Source: Candidatus Magasanikbacteria bacterium CG_4_10_14_0_2_um_filter_33_14
Lineage (GTDB): Bacteria; Patescibacteriota; Patescibacteriia; Magasanikbacterales; UBA922
NCBI GenBank assembly: GCA_002793035.1
Contig: PFPL01000059.1
Location: 1-38,379 of the forward strand
Reading direction: 5' to 3'
Length of the DNA: 38,379 nt
Part shown: positions 7,982-16,309 of the stretch, piece after piece
Numbering within the stretch: the stretch's first letter is position 1
Layout of the letters: the number at the start of each line of letters is the position of its first letter
Made by a program: the position numbers and the translations under genes
Notes under the pieces: generated by a model
Database searches by the model: none
What the model was told of the DNA's origin: nothing
The model's input: the letters and a program-made list of their open reading frames with translations, nothing else

Positions 7982-9289
7982 ATGGATAAACCTCATCAAA
8001 AAATACTAAAAACTCATCTAACAAGACCTATACGATTAGTAATAATGTGTACATTAATTACTTCTTTTTTTGTTATATCTCCTTTACTCATTGCCTATGC
8101 TTCTGGTTATCGCTATAATTTTTCCAAACATAGAATTGTCCAAACAGGGGTACTAAATATAGATATAGAACCAAAAGATGCTAAAGTATTTTTAAACAAT
8201 GAAAAAATTGAACATAGGATTCCTTTCAATATTTCGCTTTACCCAGATACTTATCTTCTAACTATAAAAAAAGATGGTTATAAAACTTGGGAAAAAAGTA
8301 TTACCATCAATAGTAAACAAACTACTTATATAAATTATTTTAATCTTTTCAAAGATTCTTTACCAACTTTTACTAATATATCTGGAATAGATCAAATAAT
8401 TGGAACTCCCAATGCTAATAATTTACTGCTACTTTCCGAAGCACCAAACAATAAAACCAAAATTAGTTCTTTATCTATCAAAGAAAATATACAAAACATT
8501 TTGCTAGACAATGTAAATATATTAGAATATTCTTTTTCTCCTTATTATGATTTTGTTTATTTTATAATATCCGAAAATAATGAAGAAAAATTACTATTGT
8601 ATGATTTGAATAATTTAACAAGTGCTACCACACTAAATACAGGCATTAAAGATACTACAAAAATTCAATGGCACAAAAACAAATCTTTTCCTCTAATAAT
8701 TGAAGAAAATGGAAATCTAGAAATGTTGTCTTTGACTGGTAACAAAAAAACTATTACAGAGATAAGTACAACTACTCTATGGTATGTCGACCAGAATGAA
8801 AAAGTATGGCAATACCAAAACAACATTTTAAATTCTAGTGATAAAGAATATAATTTGCAATATCAGCTTTCACAAATTATTGACATAAACAAAACAAGAA
8901 TACTAGCCAAAACCAACAATGAATTTGTGGTCTACAATATTGATACCAAAAATTTAAATGTAATAAATGGTGATAACATCCTATTTAATAATTTCAACAA
9001 CTCTTGGATAATCTTTTCCAAATCTGACATTACTGAAATTACCGAAAAAGGAACAATAAATTTACAATATCGTGGTGAAGAAAAAATAAAAAACCTTCAA
9101 CTCATGGATGAAGGTAAAATGTATCTGATAGCTACTGATAATGAATTAAAAATTCTTGATGTCGATAAATATTTGCAATTCCCAGTATTATCCAAAACAG
9201 AAAATAATATTTACTTTAATCAAAAAAATCTACAACTATTTTATATAGACGAAGAAGAAAACAACAATCTATATAATTTAGAATTCTAA
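7982..9289 (+). CDS. PEGA-domain membrane protein
   Basis: A 435-residue membrane-anchored protein of unknown function. A single membrane segment lies at about residues 18-42. Directly after it comes a PEGA domain (about 53-120: GVLNIDIEPKDAKVFLNNEK, then DTYLLTIKKDGYKTWEKSITI), a surface beta-sandwich. The rest (about 125-435) is a run of short beta-rich blades with Asn, Ile and Leu, resembling a degenerate beta-propeller. Similar architecture is common in CPR genomes. It is probably on the outer face, possibly binding envelope components; this is inference. It is transcribed divergently from murA with its own promoter and overlaps the convergent rmlA stop by 4 nt. Confidence 0.85.
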   Translation: MDKPHQKILKTHLTRPIRLVIMCTLITSFFVISPLLIAYASGYRYNFSKHRIVQTGVLNIDIEPKDAKVFLNNEKIEHRIPFNISLYPDTYLLTIKKDGYKTWEKSITINSKQTTYINYFNLFKDSLPTFTNISGIDQIIGTPNANNLLLLSEAPNNKTKISSLSIKENIQNILLDNVNILEYSFSPYYDFVYFIISENNEEKLLLYDLNNLTSATTLNTGIKDTTKIQWHKNKSFPLIIEENGNLEMLSLTGNKKTITEISTTTLWYVDQNEKVWQYQNNILNSSDKEYNLQYQLSQIIDINKTRILAKTNNEFVVYNIDTKNLNVINGDNILFNNFNNSWIIFSKSDITEITEKGTINLQYRGEEKIKNLQLMDEGKMYLIATDNELKILDVDKYLQFPVLSKTENNIYFNQKNLQLFYIDEEENNNLYNLEF

Positions 9290-10371
9290 ATTTCAACAAT
9301 CGTTTTATCTCCTATTACCATATTCCCACCTTCATTGGTAGGTTTTTTTATAATCCTCACGTTTTTTCCAATCAAACTCTCACGAATATCTAAATCAACA
9401 TCAATCAAAGTATTATCCAAAATAATAGAATCTTTTATTTTAGCTTGTTTTATTTCACAACCAGGACCAATAGTAGTATTAGGACCTATTTCACAATTTT
9501 CAAGTAAACAATTTTCTCCAATTATCACAGGACCTTTTAGAACAACACCTTTAGCTATTCTTGATCCAATACCCACATGCACCTTGCCCATAATTTCAAT
9601 ATCGACATCCGCAGTACCATAATTTATAAATTCTTCTTCTGGCATTTCTTCCAACAATAATCTATTTGCGATAAGCATATCATTTATTTTACCAGTATCT
9701 TTCCACCAACCTGTAATTTCTTTATAACCAACATTTTTATTATTTTTGAGAAAATGTGAATGAATACTAGATATTTCATATTCTCCCCTATTACTCTTTT
9801 CAATTTTTTCAAAAGTTTCAAAAAATAATTTTGGACCATAAAGATAAATACCTGTAACGGCAAAATTATTCTGTGGATTAGCTGGTTTTTCCAAAACATC
9901 TATAAGCTTATTATTTTCATCAAAGATAGGCACTCCAAAACGTTGCGGATCTGGGACTTCTGACAAAGCTAGCATACAGTCATAATTACCACTTTCAAAT
10001 TCTTCAAACATAGGTTTGATACTACCCAAAATAATATTATCAGACAAATAAAACATAAAAGGTTCATCTCCAATAAATTCTTTGGCTTCATTTACCACAT
10101 GAGCGATACCTTGAGGTCCACCAGTTTGTTCAAAAAATTTAATCTTGATTCCCCAATGACCTCCATCTCCAATATAATTTTCCAAATCTGTTTCCCCAGG
10201 ATTAGTATTTATAAAAATTTCTTCTACACCTGCTTCAACAGCTTTTTCAATAGCATGAAAAATCATTGGTTTGTTGGCCAAAGGTAAAAGATGTTTGTTG
10301 ATTGTAGTAGTGATAGGATGCAAACGAGTTGCTCTTCCCCCACCAGTCAAAATTGCTTTTTTTATTTTCAT
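9286..10371 (-). CDS. rmlA: Glucose-1-phosphate thymidylyltransferase, long form
   Basis: A sugar nucleotidyltransferase, probably making dTDP-glucose from glucose-1-phosphate and dTTP. The N-terminal domain (about 1-240) has the nucleotide loop AILTGGGRATRLHPITTTINKHL, the metal-site region FYLSDNII (the usual LGDN is LSDN here), EKPANP and GWWKDTG. The C-terminal part (about 250-361) is a left-handed beta-helix of hexapeptide repeats (VIIGENCLLENCEIGPNTTI), giving the long form of 361 residues. The gene lies in the polysaccharide region that also holds rmlB and a 3,5-epimerase/4-reductase, which supports the dTDP-glucose assignment over a UDP-GlcNAc role. The GxxExxY cassette is inserted 2 nt upstream of its start codon. 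Confidence 0.88.
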   Translation of the reverse strand: MKIKKAILTGGGRATRLHPITTTINKHLLPLANKPMIFHAIEKAVEAGVEEIFINTNPGETDLENYIGDGGHWGIKIKFFEQTGGPQGIAHVVNEAKEFIGDEPFMFYLSDNIILGSIKPMFEEFESGNYDCMLALSEVPDPQRFGVPIFDENNKLIDVLEKPANPQNNFAVTGIYLYGPKLFFETFEKIEKSNRGEYEISSIHSHFLKNNKNVGYKEITGWWKDTGKINDMLIANRLLLEEMPEEEFINYGTADVDIEIMGKVHVGIGSRIAKGVVLKGPVIIGENCLLENCEIGPNTTIGPGCEIKQAKIKDSIILDNTLIDVDLDIRESLIGKNVRIIKKPTNEGGNMVIGDKTIVEI

Positions 10372-10373
10372 AT

Positions 10374-10394
10374 AACATTGATTACACTGATTTT
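10374..10394. repeat. Left 21-bp inverted repeat of the GxxExxY cassette
   Basis: Starts AACATTGATTACACTG and is the exact reverse complement of 10822-10842. A second, degenerate copy of its GATT-CACTGA core follows at 10400-10416. Confidence 0.9.
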
Positions 10395-10411
10395 AAAAGA
10401 TTCCACTGAAA

Positions 10412-10804
10412 TTAATTATACTGTTTAAAATTTTTATAATTTGCGAAACGTTTTATATCAAGACTATCATTACAAAAATTAATTAACAAACCTATTTCTA
10501 AACCACTTGCTTTTAGGTAAGAAATTATTTGTGAATAAAATAATTTTGGAATTTCTCCTGAAATAGCTTTTAATTCAACGACAATCTTTCCCTCAACCAC
10601 CAAATCCAATATAAAAGTACCAACATGTTTATTCTGATACAGAATATCGAATTTCTTTTCACTATCAGCCGTTAGGTTTTCTTTCTCTAAATCTAAAATC
10701 ATAGCTTTATGATACACCCTTTCTTGGAAACCTGGTCCAATTTCACGATGTATTTTCATAGCTATACCAATTATTTTTCTTGTTAAATCACTCTCTTTAT
10801 ACAT
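10412..10804 (-). CDS. GxxExxY family protein (PD-(D/E)XK nuclease-like)
   Basis: A small protein of the GxxExxY family. The namesake motif is seen in GPGFQERVYHKAM. A strand pair FILDLVVEGKIVVELKAIS carries the D...ExK arrangement of PD-(D/E)XK nuclease folds, to which this family has been assigned; activity is not established. I choose the ATG at 10802-10804 (MYKESDLTRKIIGIAMK), which matches the family N-terminus. An upstream in-frame ATG at 10817-10819 adds five residues that lie in the flanking repeat region. The length of 130 residues is typical. It is co-oriented with the glycosyltransferase and rmlA genes it separates, and framed by a 21-bp inverted repeat. No link to sugar metabolism is implied. 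Confidence 0.9.
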   Translation of the reverse strand: MYKESDLTRKIIGIAMKIHREIGPGFQERVYHKAMILDLEKENLTADSEKKFDILYQNKHVGTFILDLVVEGKIVVELKAISGEIPKLFYSQIISYLKASGLEIGLLINFCNDSLDIKRFANYKNFKQYN

Positions 10805-10821
10805 AATCAGTAAAATCATTA

Positions 10822-10842
10822 AAAATCAGTGTAATCAATGTT
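10822..10842. repeat. Right 21-bp inverted repeat of the GxxExxY cassette
   Basis: Exact reverse complement of 10374-10394. Its last base is the first plus-strand base of the GT2 stop codon (10842-10844). Confidence 0.9.
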
Positions 10843-11945
10843 TACCACCAAATCAGCCCTTTGACAACTACATAATAATATAATTTCATAACAGGATTAG
10901 CAACATATTTTACTAAAAAATTATCAACCGAAGCATCTTGAAACAAAATTTCAGAAGCACTATGTGCCAACATTTTTCTATCACTCACTACTCTACTCTT
11001 TTGAATTTGTTTTCTTTTCTTTAGCCAGATAGACCAATTTTTCAAATTCAACCAATATTTATAAACGTCCCAACGTTTACTAGCATAACCATTTTTAATA
11101 CTAAAAAACCAAAGACCAAATTCAAGACCAATCGCAATTGGAGCTAACAAAATTAAAGTTGGTAATCTAAAATACATAAGCATTACAGCATGACGATTAC
11201 GTTCCATATAATAAAACTTGGTAATACTCCTAGCAAATTGATATTGATGATAAAATACAGAATCTCGAACCATTACACTCTTGTAACCCAAACTACGCAT
11301 ACGAAGTCCCCAATCCAAATCTTCATGATAAATATAAAAGTCTGCATCCCAAGCGCCATGCTTTTTGATCAAATTAGTACTTATCATAAAAGCAGCTCCA
11401 CTCGCATAATCCACTTCTTGCACTTTTGACAAATTCACATCTTTTATATTTTTTCGATAATCATTACAAAAACCAAAACCAAGATAATGAAAAGAATTAC
11501 CTGTACTATTTATAAGTTCAGTTTCAGGATGAAGTAAAACCAAAGATTGAGCTATAGCAATAGTTTTGTCACTTTCCAAAGTTTCTACCAAAGGTTCAAG
11601 TGCGTTGGTAGCAAAAAAACCATCATTATTGTGGAAAAAAACATAATCAAAATTATTTGCCACTGCCCAATCAGCACCTTGATTGTTTCCTACAGCAAAA
11701 CCAAGATTTTCTTTGTTAACGATAAGTGTTGTGTGAGGAATTTCTGTCCCAGACAAAGGCATGACAACATCATTTATATAATGTACAAAGCTACCATCTT
11801 TTTCATGATTGTTGGCTACAATAACTAACTCTAATTTATCTTTTGGATAAGTTATTTTTTTGAGAGATGAAACGAGATTATCTATATAAGACTCATTATG
11901 ATAATAGAGTAAATAGACTATCGCAATTTTTGGATAATTTTGCAT
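10842..11945 (-). CDS. Family 2 glycosyltransferase
   Basis: A 367-residue GT-A fold transferase of the rhamnosyltransferase-like GT2 group. The start IAIVYLLYYHNESYIDNLVSSL is the first beta-alpha unit. IVNKENLGFAVGNNQG is the typical NxGFxxGxNxG motif. FFHNNDGFF holds the sugar-nucleotide/metal site. SGAAFMIS and YHEDLDWGLRMRSLGYK carry the acceptor-side ED motif. A hydrophobic stretch near residues 258-285 suggests membrane association. It likely adds a sugar, perhaps rhamnose, to a lipid-linked polysaccharide; the substrate is not readable from sequence. It lies 5 nt downstream of a second GT2 gene in a minus-strand operon and is separated from rmlA by the GxxExxY cassette. Confidence 0.9.
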   Translation of the reverse strand: MQNYPKIAIVYLLYYHNESYIDNLVSSLKKITYPKDKLELVIVANNHEKDGSFVHYINDVVMPLSGTEIPHTTLIVNKENLGFAVGNNQGADWAVANNFDYVFFHNNDGFFATNALEPLVETLESDKTIAIAQSLVLLHPETELINSTGNSFHYLGFGFCNDYRKNIKDVNLSKVQEVDYASGAAFMISTNLIKKHGAWDADFYIYHEDLDWGLRMRSLGYKSVMVRDSVFYHQYQFARSITKFYYMERNRHAVMLMYFRLPTLILLAPIAIGLEFGLWFFSIKNGYASKRWDVYKYWLNLKNWSIWLKKRKQIQKSRVVSDRKMLAHSASEILFQDASVDNFLVKYVANPVMKLYYYVVVKGLIWW

Positions 11946-11950
11946 ATTGA

Positions 11951-12787
11951 TTATTTATATTTTATAGCATAATATTTTTGTTTTCCACGCCACTTCCACA
12001 AAAATTTTAACCAACTTTGTACATGAATACGAGCTAATTTATTTTTAAATAAAGCTTTGAAAACTCCAGGGACTTCCGCAGACCCTCTACCATGAATATG
12101 TGTCAAAACAATATCATGAACATAATATACAGGCCATCCTTTTTCCCACATAGACATTGACCAATCAATATCTTCATAATACATGAAATATCTTTCATCA
12201 AACATACCTGCATCATCAACAGCTTCTTTTCTCACAAACATAGATGAACCCATAATAGCATCTACAGGAATAGTATTGTTATGATCAAAATCTTTCATGT
12301 GATGGTGGTCTATCTTTTTCTTACCCCACTTAGTTTTTCCTAGTTTAGTACGTTGAAAAAATGGTTGAAAAAAAGATGGATATCTCCAACAAGAATATTG
12401 AAGGGAACCATCAGGATATACTAACTTTGTACCAATCATTCCAATTTTGGGATTATTTTCCATAAAATCAAACAGTTTCTGAATAGTATTTTTTTCTTTA
12501 TGAAATATGGTATCTGGATTCAAAATAAAATAATATTTGGCTTCACAATGTTTTATCCCTTTGTTTTGAGATTTACCAAAACCAAAATTTTTTTCTTGTT
12601 CGATATAATTTACTTGAGGAAACTTTTCTTTCAAAAACTGAATACTCCCATCTTCAGAATGATTGTCTACGACAGTAACACATACATCTAGATTATTTTT
12701 TTGTAAATCAAAAAAGAGTGTCTCCAAACAGACAGCTATTTTGTCTTTCATGTTATAATTTACAATAACAATGTTTATATCTTTCAT
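11951..12787 (-). CDS. Family 2 glycosyltransferase
   Basis: A 278-residue cytosolic or membrane-peripheral GT2 enzyme. It starts MKDINIVIVNYNMKDKIAVC (nucleotide-binding first strand), followed by VVDNHSEDGS, EKNFGFGKSQNKGI and FILNPDTIF (donor/metal site). Later come IMGSSMFVRKEAV and FDERYFMYYEDIDW with the ED motif. There is a basic, Trp-rich C-terminal tail (LKFLWKWRGKQKYY) that may touch the membrane. It is about 85 residues shorter than its neighbour, without the hydrophobic C-terminal segment. It sits 4 nt downstream of the asparaginase gene and 5 nt upstream of the next GT2, so it is part of one operon. Sugar specificity is unknown. Confidence 0.9.
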   Translation of the reverse strand: MKDINIVIVNYNMKDKIAVCLETLFFDLQKNNLDVCVTVVDNHSEDGSIQFLKEKFPQVNYIEQEKNFGFGKSQNKGIKHCEAKYYFILNPDTIFHKEKNTIQKLFDFMENNPKIGMIGTKLVYPDGSLQYSCWRYPSFFQPFFQRTKLGKTKWGKKKIDHHHMKDFDHNNTIPVDAIMGSSMFVRKEAVDDAGMFDERYFMYYEDIDWSMSMWEKGWPVYYVHDIVLTHIHGRGSAEVPGVFKALFKNKLARIHVQSWLKFLWKWRGKQKYYAIKYK

Positions 12788-12791
12788 AAAT

Positions 12792-13787
12792 TTATATTAA
12801 TTCACCTGCGATATTATTAGACATAATAATGTCTATTTCTTCTATAGTACTAGCTTGTGGCAAAGCCCACATAAGCTTGGTAACAGCCGCTTCTGTCGTC
12901 ATATCATGAGCTGAGATTGCACCAGCTTCTTTTGCTTTTAGTCCAGCTTCATAAGCTTCTAGATGTGTTTTTCCTCTTTCCATCTGATTGGCTATGAGTA
13001 CTACAATATTTTTTTCACGTGCTTTGATAATTCCAGGGATAATTGACGTCTCCAAAAAAGGTACATTACCAGGACCAAAACCTTCAATAACAATAGCGCG
13101 AATATCTAGAGAAAGCAAATTTTCCAAAATATCAGGATTAAAACCAGGAAACAATTTTATCACTACAATACGTTTGTCAAAATCTACTTTAGCATCCAAT
13201 TCACCATCATGTCTCTTACGACACCAATCATTGAGAACGATTGGCCTACCAAGTTCTCCTAGTTCAGGAAAATTTGGTGAGTGAAAGGCAGCGACAAAAG
13301 ATTCATGATGTTTTTTGGCTCTATTACCTCTTAGTATCTGATTTGACAATACTATACAAACCTCAGCGATATTTAGACCTGCTGTCATACAAGCATATAC
13401 TAGATTGTTACGTGCATCAGATCCAATTTCTAACAATGGAATAAGTGAACCAGTAAAAACAACAGGCTTACCCAAATTCCCCAAAGCATAGGACAAAGCA
13501 CTGGCAGAATAAGCCATAGTATCAGTCCCTTGAGCTACCACAAAACCATCATAATCCTTATATTTTTTTGCTATAAGATGAGCAAGTTTGATCCAATGAT
13601 CAGGCACCATATTGGAGCTATCTACATTTACGACCAATTCAAAATCAATATCAACAATTTCACTCAGCTCTGGTATATTATTCAACACTTCAAGTGCTGA
13701 CTGAGCTGGTTGCAAAGCACCAGTTTCTGGATTTGGAACCATACCAATAGTACCACCAGCAAATAATAATAAAATCTTTGGTTTCAT
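12792..13787 (-). CDS. L-asparaginase, type I (AnsA-like)
   Basis: Hydrolyses L-asparagine to aspartate and ammonia in the cytosol. The 331 residues show the first active-site motif LLLFAGGTIGM (nucleophile Thr near residue 13), the second GFVVAQGTDTMAYSASAL (Thr-Asp pair) and VFTGSLIP. RGNRAKK carries the catalytic Lys region. There is no signal peptide, which supports the cytosolic type I class. The archaeal tRNA amidotransferase subunit GatD is a related alternative, but the N-terminal extension typical of GatD is missing. It lies between GT2 genes with gaps of 1 and 4 nt, an odd place for an amino-acid enzyme; the operon may simply be mixed, as is usual in CPR genomes. Confidence 0.9.
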   Translation of the reverse strand: MKPKILLLFAGGTIGMVPNPETGALQPAQSALEVLNNIPELSEIVDIDFELVVNVDSSNMVPDHWIKLAHLIAKKYKDYDGFVVAQGTDTMAYSASALSYALGNLGKPVVFTGSLIPLLEIGSDARNNLVYACMTAGLNIAEVCIVLSNQILRGNRAKKHHESFVAAFHSPNFPELGELGRPIVLNDWCRKRHDGELDAKVDFDKRIVVIKLFPGFNPDILENLLSLDIRAIVIEGFGPGNVPFLETSIIPGIIKAREKNIVVLIANQMERGKTHLEAYEAGLKAKEAGAISAHDMTTEAAVTKLMWALPQASTIEEIDIIMSNNIAGELI

Positions 13788-13788
13788 A

Positions 13789-14850
13789 TTAGTTCCACCA
13801 TTTTCTTAATTCTTTATAATCTACTTTTCTCATTTGAATTACTTCATTTCTACGTTGTTTCAATAATTTTCTATTTTCCCAGAGCACAGAAAGACCTTTC
13901 AAAACTTTTCTGTCAAACAACAAAAAGTAAACAAACTTCTTTAATTCATACCACATTATAGCAAAAAAATCAATGGTAAAGTTCTTGCCGTATTCATTTT
14001 TATAAAGTGTCATAAGATGATTTTTGTAGCTATTATACTTTACCCATTCTGATTGTTTTTTCTTATTTTCCATGGCAGTTTTGTCCCCTAGTTTTTCTTG
14101 ACCAGCAGCTGATCTATCATGATAAGTCACAGTATCTAACAAAACAAAAGATTGAAATCCAGCCAAACGCAAACGCCAAGACAAATCAACATCTTCTTTA
14201 TATGATTCATAAAGATTGTCAAAAAAATTTTCATCAGAAAATTTCACAATATCAATCGCACTTTTTCTATACATTGGCAAAGCTCCAGAAACACCGAAAA
14301 CTTCTAGTGCTTGCGTCTGAGTACGAAAAGACAATTCCATTTTAGCTTTCTTTTCATCCCAATCTTTACCTACATACTTTTCTACTACTCTTCTACTACG
14401 CATGACTTTTAATCCAAGTGTATCTACATAATTTGTCATGCTTTCTACAAAATCTTGTTCCATTACATTGAAATTCCATTTCATTAGCCTTGGTGAAACC
14501 GCTGCAGCAGTTTCATTTTCATCAAGAAATTTTACAAGTTTTTCAAAAACGTCCGGCATCAAATACATGTCTTGATTAAGCAAGAGAAAATATTCACTAT
14601 CTGTTTTTTTGGAAAGTTCATTATGTCCACCAGCAAAACCAAGATTTTTTTCACTTGAAAAATATTCATATTCTAATTGAAAATCTTCCAATTCTTTTTT
14701 GATAAGCTCAGCAGTATTATCACTTGAAGCATTTTCCCAAACAAAAAGTTTCCAATCTTTGTAAGTTTGTTTTTTTAGAGAATCGAAAAGATAAGGTATG
14801 TATTTCGCACCATTCCAACTGACTAAATGTACTGATAACTTTACCGACAT
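13789..14850 (-). CDS. Family 2 glycosyltransferase
   Basis: A 353-residue GT2 enzyme. Motifs in order: SVHLVSWNGAKYIPYLFDSL, VWENASSDNTAEL, SSEKNLGFAGGHNEL, FLLLNQDMYLM (donor site, QD in place of PD), VSPRLMKW, VSGALPMYRK and YKEDVDLSWRLRLAGF (ED motif). The C-terminal third is basic and aromatic. Compared with the others it has an insertion of about 40 residues after the PRL segment. It probably acts on the same surface polysaccharide. It is 1 nt upstream of the asparaginase gene, so the two are likely translationally coupled. A word-array hairpin (14876-14980) separates it from the GT2 gene upstream. Confidence 0.9.
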   Translation of the reverse strand: MSVKLSVHLVSWNGAKYIPYLFDSLKKQTYKDWKLFVWENASSDNTAELIKKELEDFQLEYEYFSSEKNLGFAGGHNELSKKTDSEYFLLLNQDMYLMPDVFEKLVKFLDENETAAAVSPRLMKWNFNVMEQDFVESMTNYVDTLGLKVMRSRRVVEKYVGKDWDEKKAKMELSFRTQTQALEVFGVSGALPMYRKSAIDIVKFSDENFFDNLYESYKEDVDLSWRLRLAGFQSFVLLDTVTYHDRSAAGQEKLGDKTAMENKKKQSEWVKYNSYKNHLMTLYKNEYGKNFTIDFFAIMWYELKKFVYFLLFDRKVLKGLSVLWENRKLLKQRRNEVIQMRKVDYKELRKWWN

Positions 14851-14875
14851 AATTTTTTATATACTATTTATATAA

Positions 14876-14980
14876 TGACAAATTTCAAAGCTCAAATATC
14901 AAATCAAATTCAAATGACTAAACTTTTTAATATTATTATTTTGTCATTTGTTTGAAATTTGGATTTTTTAATTTGAAATT
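14876..14980. repeat. Word-array hairpin, family C (TTTCAAA/CAAATGAC words)
   Basis: The left arm (14876-14918) is a run of CAAAT/TTCAAA words ending in CAAATGAC. The right arm (14943-14980) begins GTCATTTGTTTGAAATTTGG and is its imperfect reverse complement. The spacer is 24 nt. The right arm reaches the stop codon of the next GT2 gene (14979-14981). It has the same build as family A but a different word. Confidence 0.75.
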
Positions 14981-15830
14981 ATTTACTATTTAGTTTATTC
15001 ATAACATACACTAACGATATCCCTACTGGTCTAAATAACCAAATCCAAAACCATTTATAAAACGGTTCCCATTTCTGAAAATAGGTCAGCATACTTCTGG
15101 TAAAATTCTTTTGTTTCCACAGACTTTCTTGCACCTTGAAACTTTGTCCGACATAGTCAGTGGCTGTAATCACAGGACTATACATTACTTTTAGGCCCAT
15201 CTTTTTTATCTCACGACAAATATCTACATCCTCATACCAAATATAATATCTAGGGTCAAAAGCAAAACCTAGTTTTTCTACCACTTCCCGACGCATGAGC
15301 ATAAATGAACCACGAACAGAATCAACCTCTTGTTCTTTTTCACCATCGAAATCTTTCATCAGATATTTGTCCAACATTTTTGGGAAGATGTGTGGCAGTT
15401 TCAAAATAAGCGCAACCTGTTCCCATACTCTTGGCAATCTACGAGGCTTGGCCTCTTCATTTAATTTGCCATTTTCATCCACCAATCTTGGACTGACAAT
15501 TCCCACATCTTTTCTTTTTTCCAGCCAATCAACAAATATATCCAGACTTCCCTCTGCTACTTTCATATCAGGATTGAGAAAAAGCAAATATTCTCCAGTA
15601 CTAATTTCAACTCCTTGATTGTTGGCATGAGAAAATCCTTTGTTTTCTGTATTAGCAATTACTTTGACATTTGGCATTACACTGGCAATTTCTACGGTCT
15701 TATCAATAGAAGCATTGTCCACCACGATTTGCTCGAATTCAAGATTTTTGCAACCTAAAACTACTGACTTTAGCTGTCTCTCAATTTGTTTCTCATTGTT
15801 CCAGGTGACGGTGATAATAGATAACTTCAT
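14979..15830 (-). CDS. Family 2 glycosyltransferase (rhamnosyltransferase-like)
   Basis: A 283-residue GT2 enzyme of the WbbL-like group. Motifs: SIITVTWNNEKQIERQLKSV, VVDNASIDKTVEIA, ANTENKGFSHANNQG, LLFLNPDMKV (donor/metal site), VSPRLVDENGKL, VRGSFMLMRREVV and FDPRYYIWYEDVDICREIKKMG with the ED motif. The C-terminus is hydrophobic and Trp-rich (FYKWFWIWLFRPVGI), suggesting membrane contact. Proximity to rmlB and the epimerase/reductase makes dTDP-rhamnose a plausible donor, but this is inference. It is followed by the family C hairpin and preceded by an 85-bp gap holding the terminator of the rmlB operon, so it may start a new transcript. Confidence 0.9.
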   Translation of the reverse strand: MKLSIITVTWNNEKQIERQLKSVVLGCKNLEFEQIVVDNASIDKTVEIASVMPNVKVIANTENKGFSHANNQGVEISTGEYLLFLNPDMKVAEGSLDIFVDWLEKRKDVGIVSPRLVDENGKLNEEAKPRRLPRVWEQVALILKLPHIFPKMLDKYLMKDFDGEKEQEVDSVRGSFMLMRREVVEKLGFAFDPRYYIWYEDVDICREIKKMGLKVMYSPVITATDYVGQSFKVQESLWKQKNFTRSMLTYFQKWEPFYKWFWIWLFRPVGISLVYVMNKLNSK

Positions 15831-15870
15831 ATAGTCCTATTCTAGCTTATTTTGAGGTAAAAATCAAGGA

Positions 15871-15900
15871 TAAAAAATGACCCTTTTTAAGGGGCATTTT
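15871..15900 (-). terminator. Terminator of the rmlB operon
   Basis: Minus-strand stem AAAATG-CCC/GGG-CATTTT (one mismatch, 7-nt loop) ending in a T-run, placed 16 nt after the stop of the coiled-coil protein gene. Confidence 0.75.
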
Positions 15901-15915
15901 ATTTATAAAATATTT

Positions 15916-16296
15916 TTATTCCAATGATTTCAAAAGTTCTATTGCTCCCTCTAACTTTCCAATAGTTACATTTACACGCTCTTCATACCAAGCACGTAAA
16001 TTTATATATTTAAATTTAATATCTTTATGCAATCTTTCCTGACGAAGAGAGTTTAATCTCTCTTCTAAAAAATTAATTTTGTCTTTAATGTCCAAAACAG
16101 TATAATTTTCTAATTCCAAAAACTTTTTCAAATCATACCTAGTTTCCAAATCCATTATATACTCGCGTATTTCTTTTTCTTTTATATCATAATCATGTCT
16201 TTCACGAGTATCCATTGTTGATCTTTGTATAACCAAATCATTTTGATTTAAAACTTTTGCCTCTGGAGCTGGTATGTGTGATAATTCTTTTGACAT
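15916..16296 (-). CDS. Hypothetical coiled-coil protein
   Basis: A 126-residue soluble, charged protein of unknown function. From about residue 30 to the end it is almost entirely helix-forming, with heptad-like spacing (EKEIREYIMDLETRYDLKKF, then KDKINFLEERLNSLRQERLH), so a coiled coil or helical hairpin is likely. The N-terminus (SKELSHIPAPEAKVL) is extended. There are no cysteines, signal or catalytic motif. It is the last gene of the rmlB, epimerase/reductase operon, 13 nt after the latter and followed by a terminator. Co-transcription hints at the envelope-sugar region, but nothing in the protein shows this. Confidence 0.75.
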   Translation of the reverse strand: MSKELSHIPAPEAKVLNQNDLVIQRSTMDTRERHDYDIKEKEIREYIMDLETRYDLKKFLELENYTVLDIKDKINFLEERLNSLRQERLHKDIKFKYINLRAWYEERVNVTIGKLEGAIELLKSLE

Positions 16297-16309
16297 ATAT
16301 AAAAATAAA

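Larger units (their letters stand above)
10374..10842 (-). mobile_element. Putative single-gene cassette (GxxExxY) framed by a 21-bp inverted repeat
   Basis: A perfect 21-bp inverted repeat (10374-10394 and 10822-10842) frames one gene. The left repeat starts 2 nt from the rmlA start codon. The right repeat ends at the first base of the stop codon of the upstream GT2 gene. Similar words (ATCAGTGTAA) occur in a solo array before dnaB (25558-25595). The neat placement between two co-directional operon genes suggests insertion as a unit. Mobility is inferred; no target duplication is evident. Confidence 0.5.

Noticed and set aside
10805-10819. Upstream ATG of the GxxExxY gene
   Set aside because: It would add five residues from the repeat-flanking region. 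The ATG at 10804 gives the family N-terminus.
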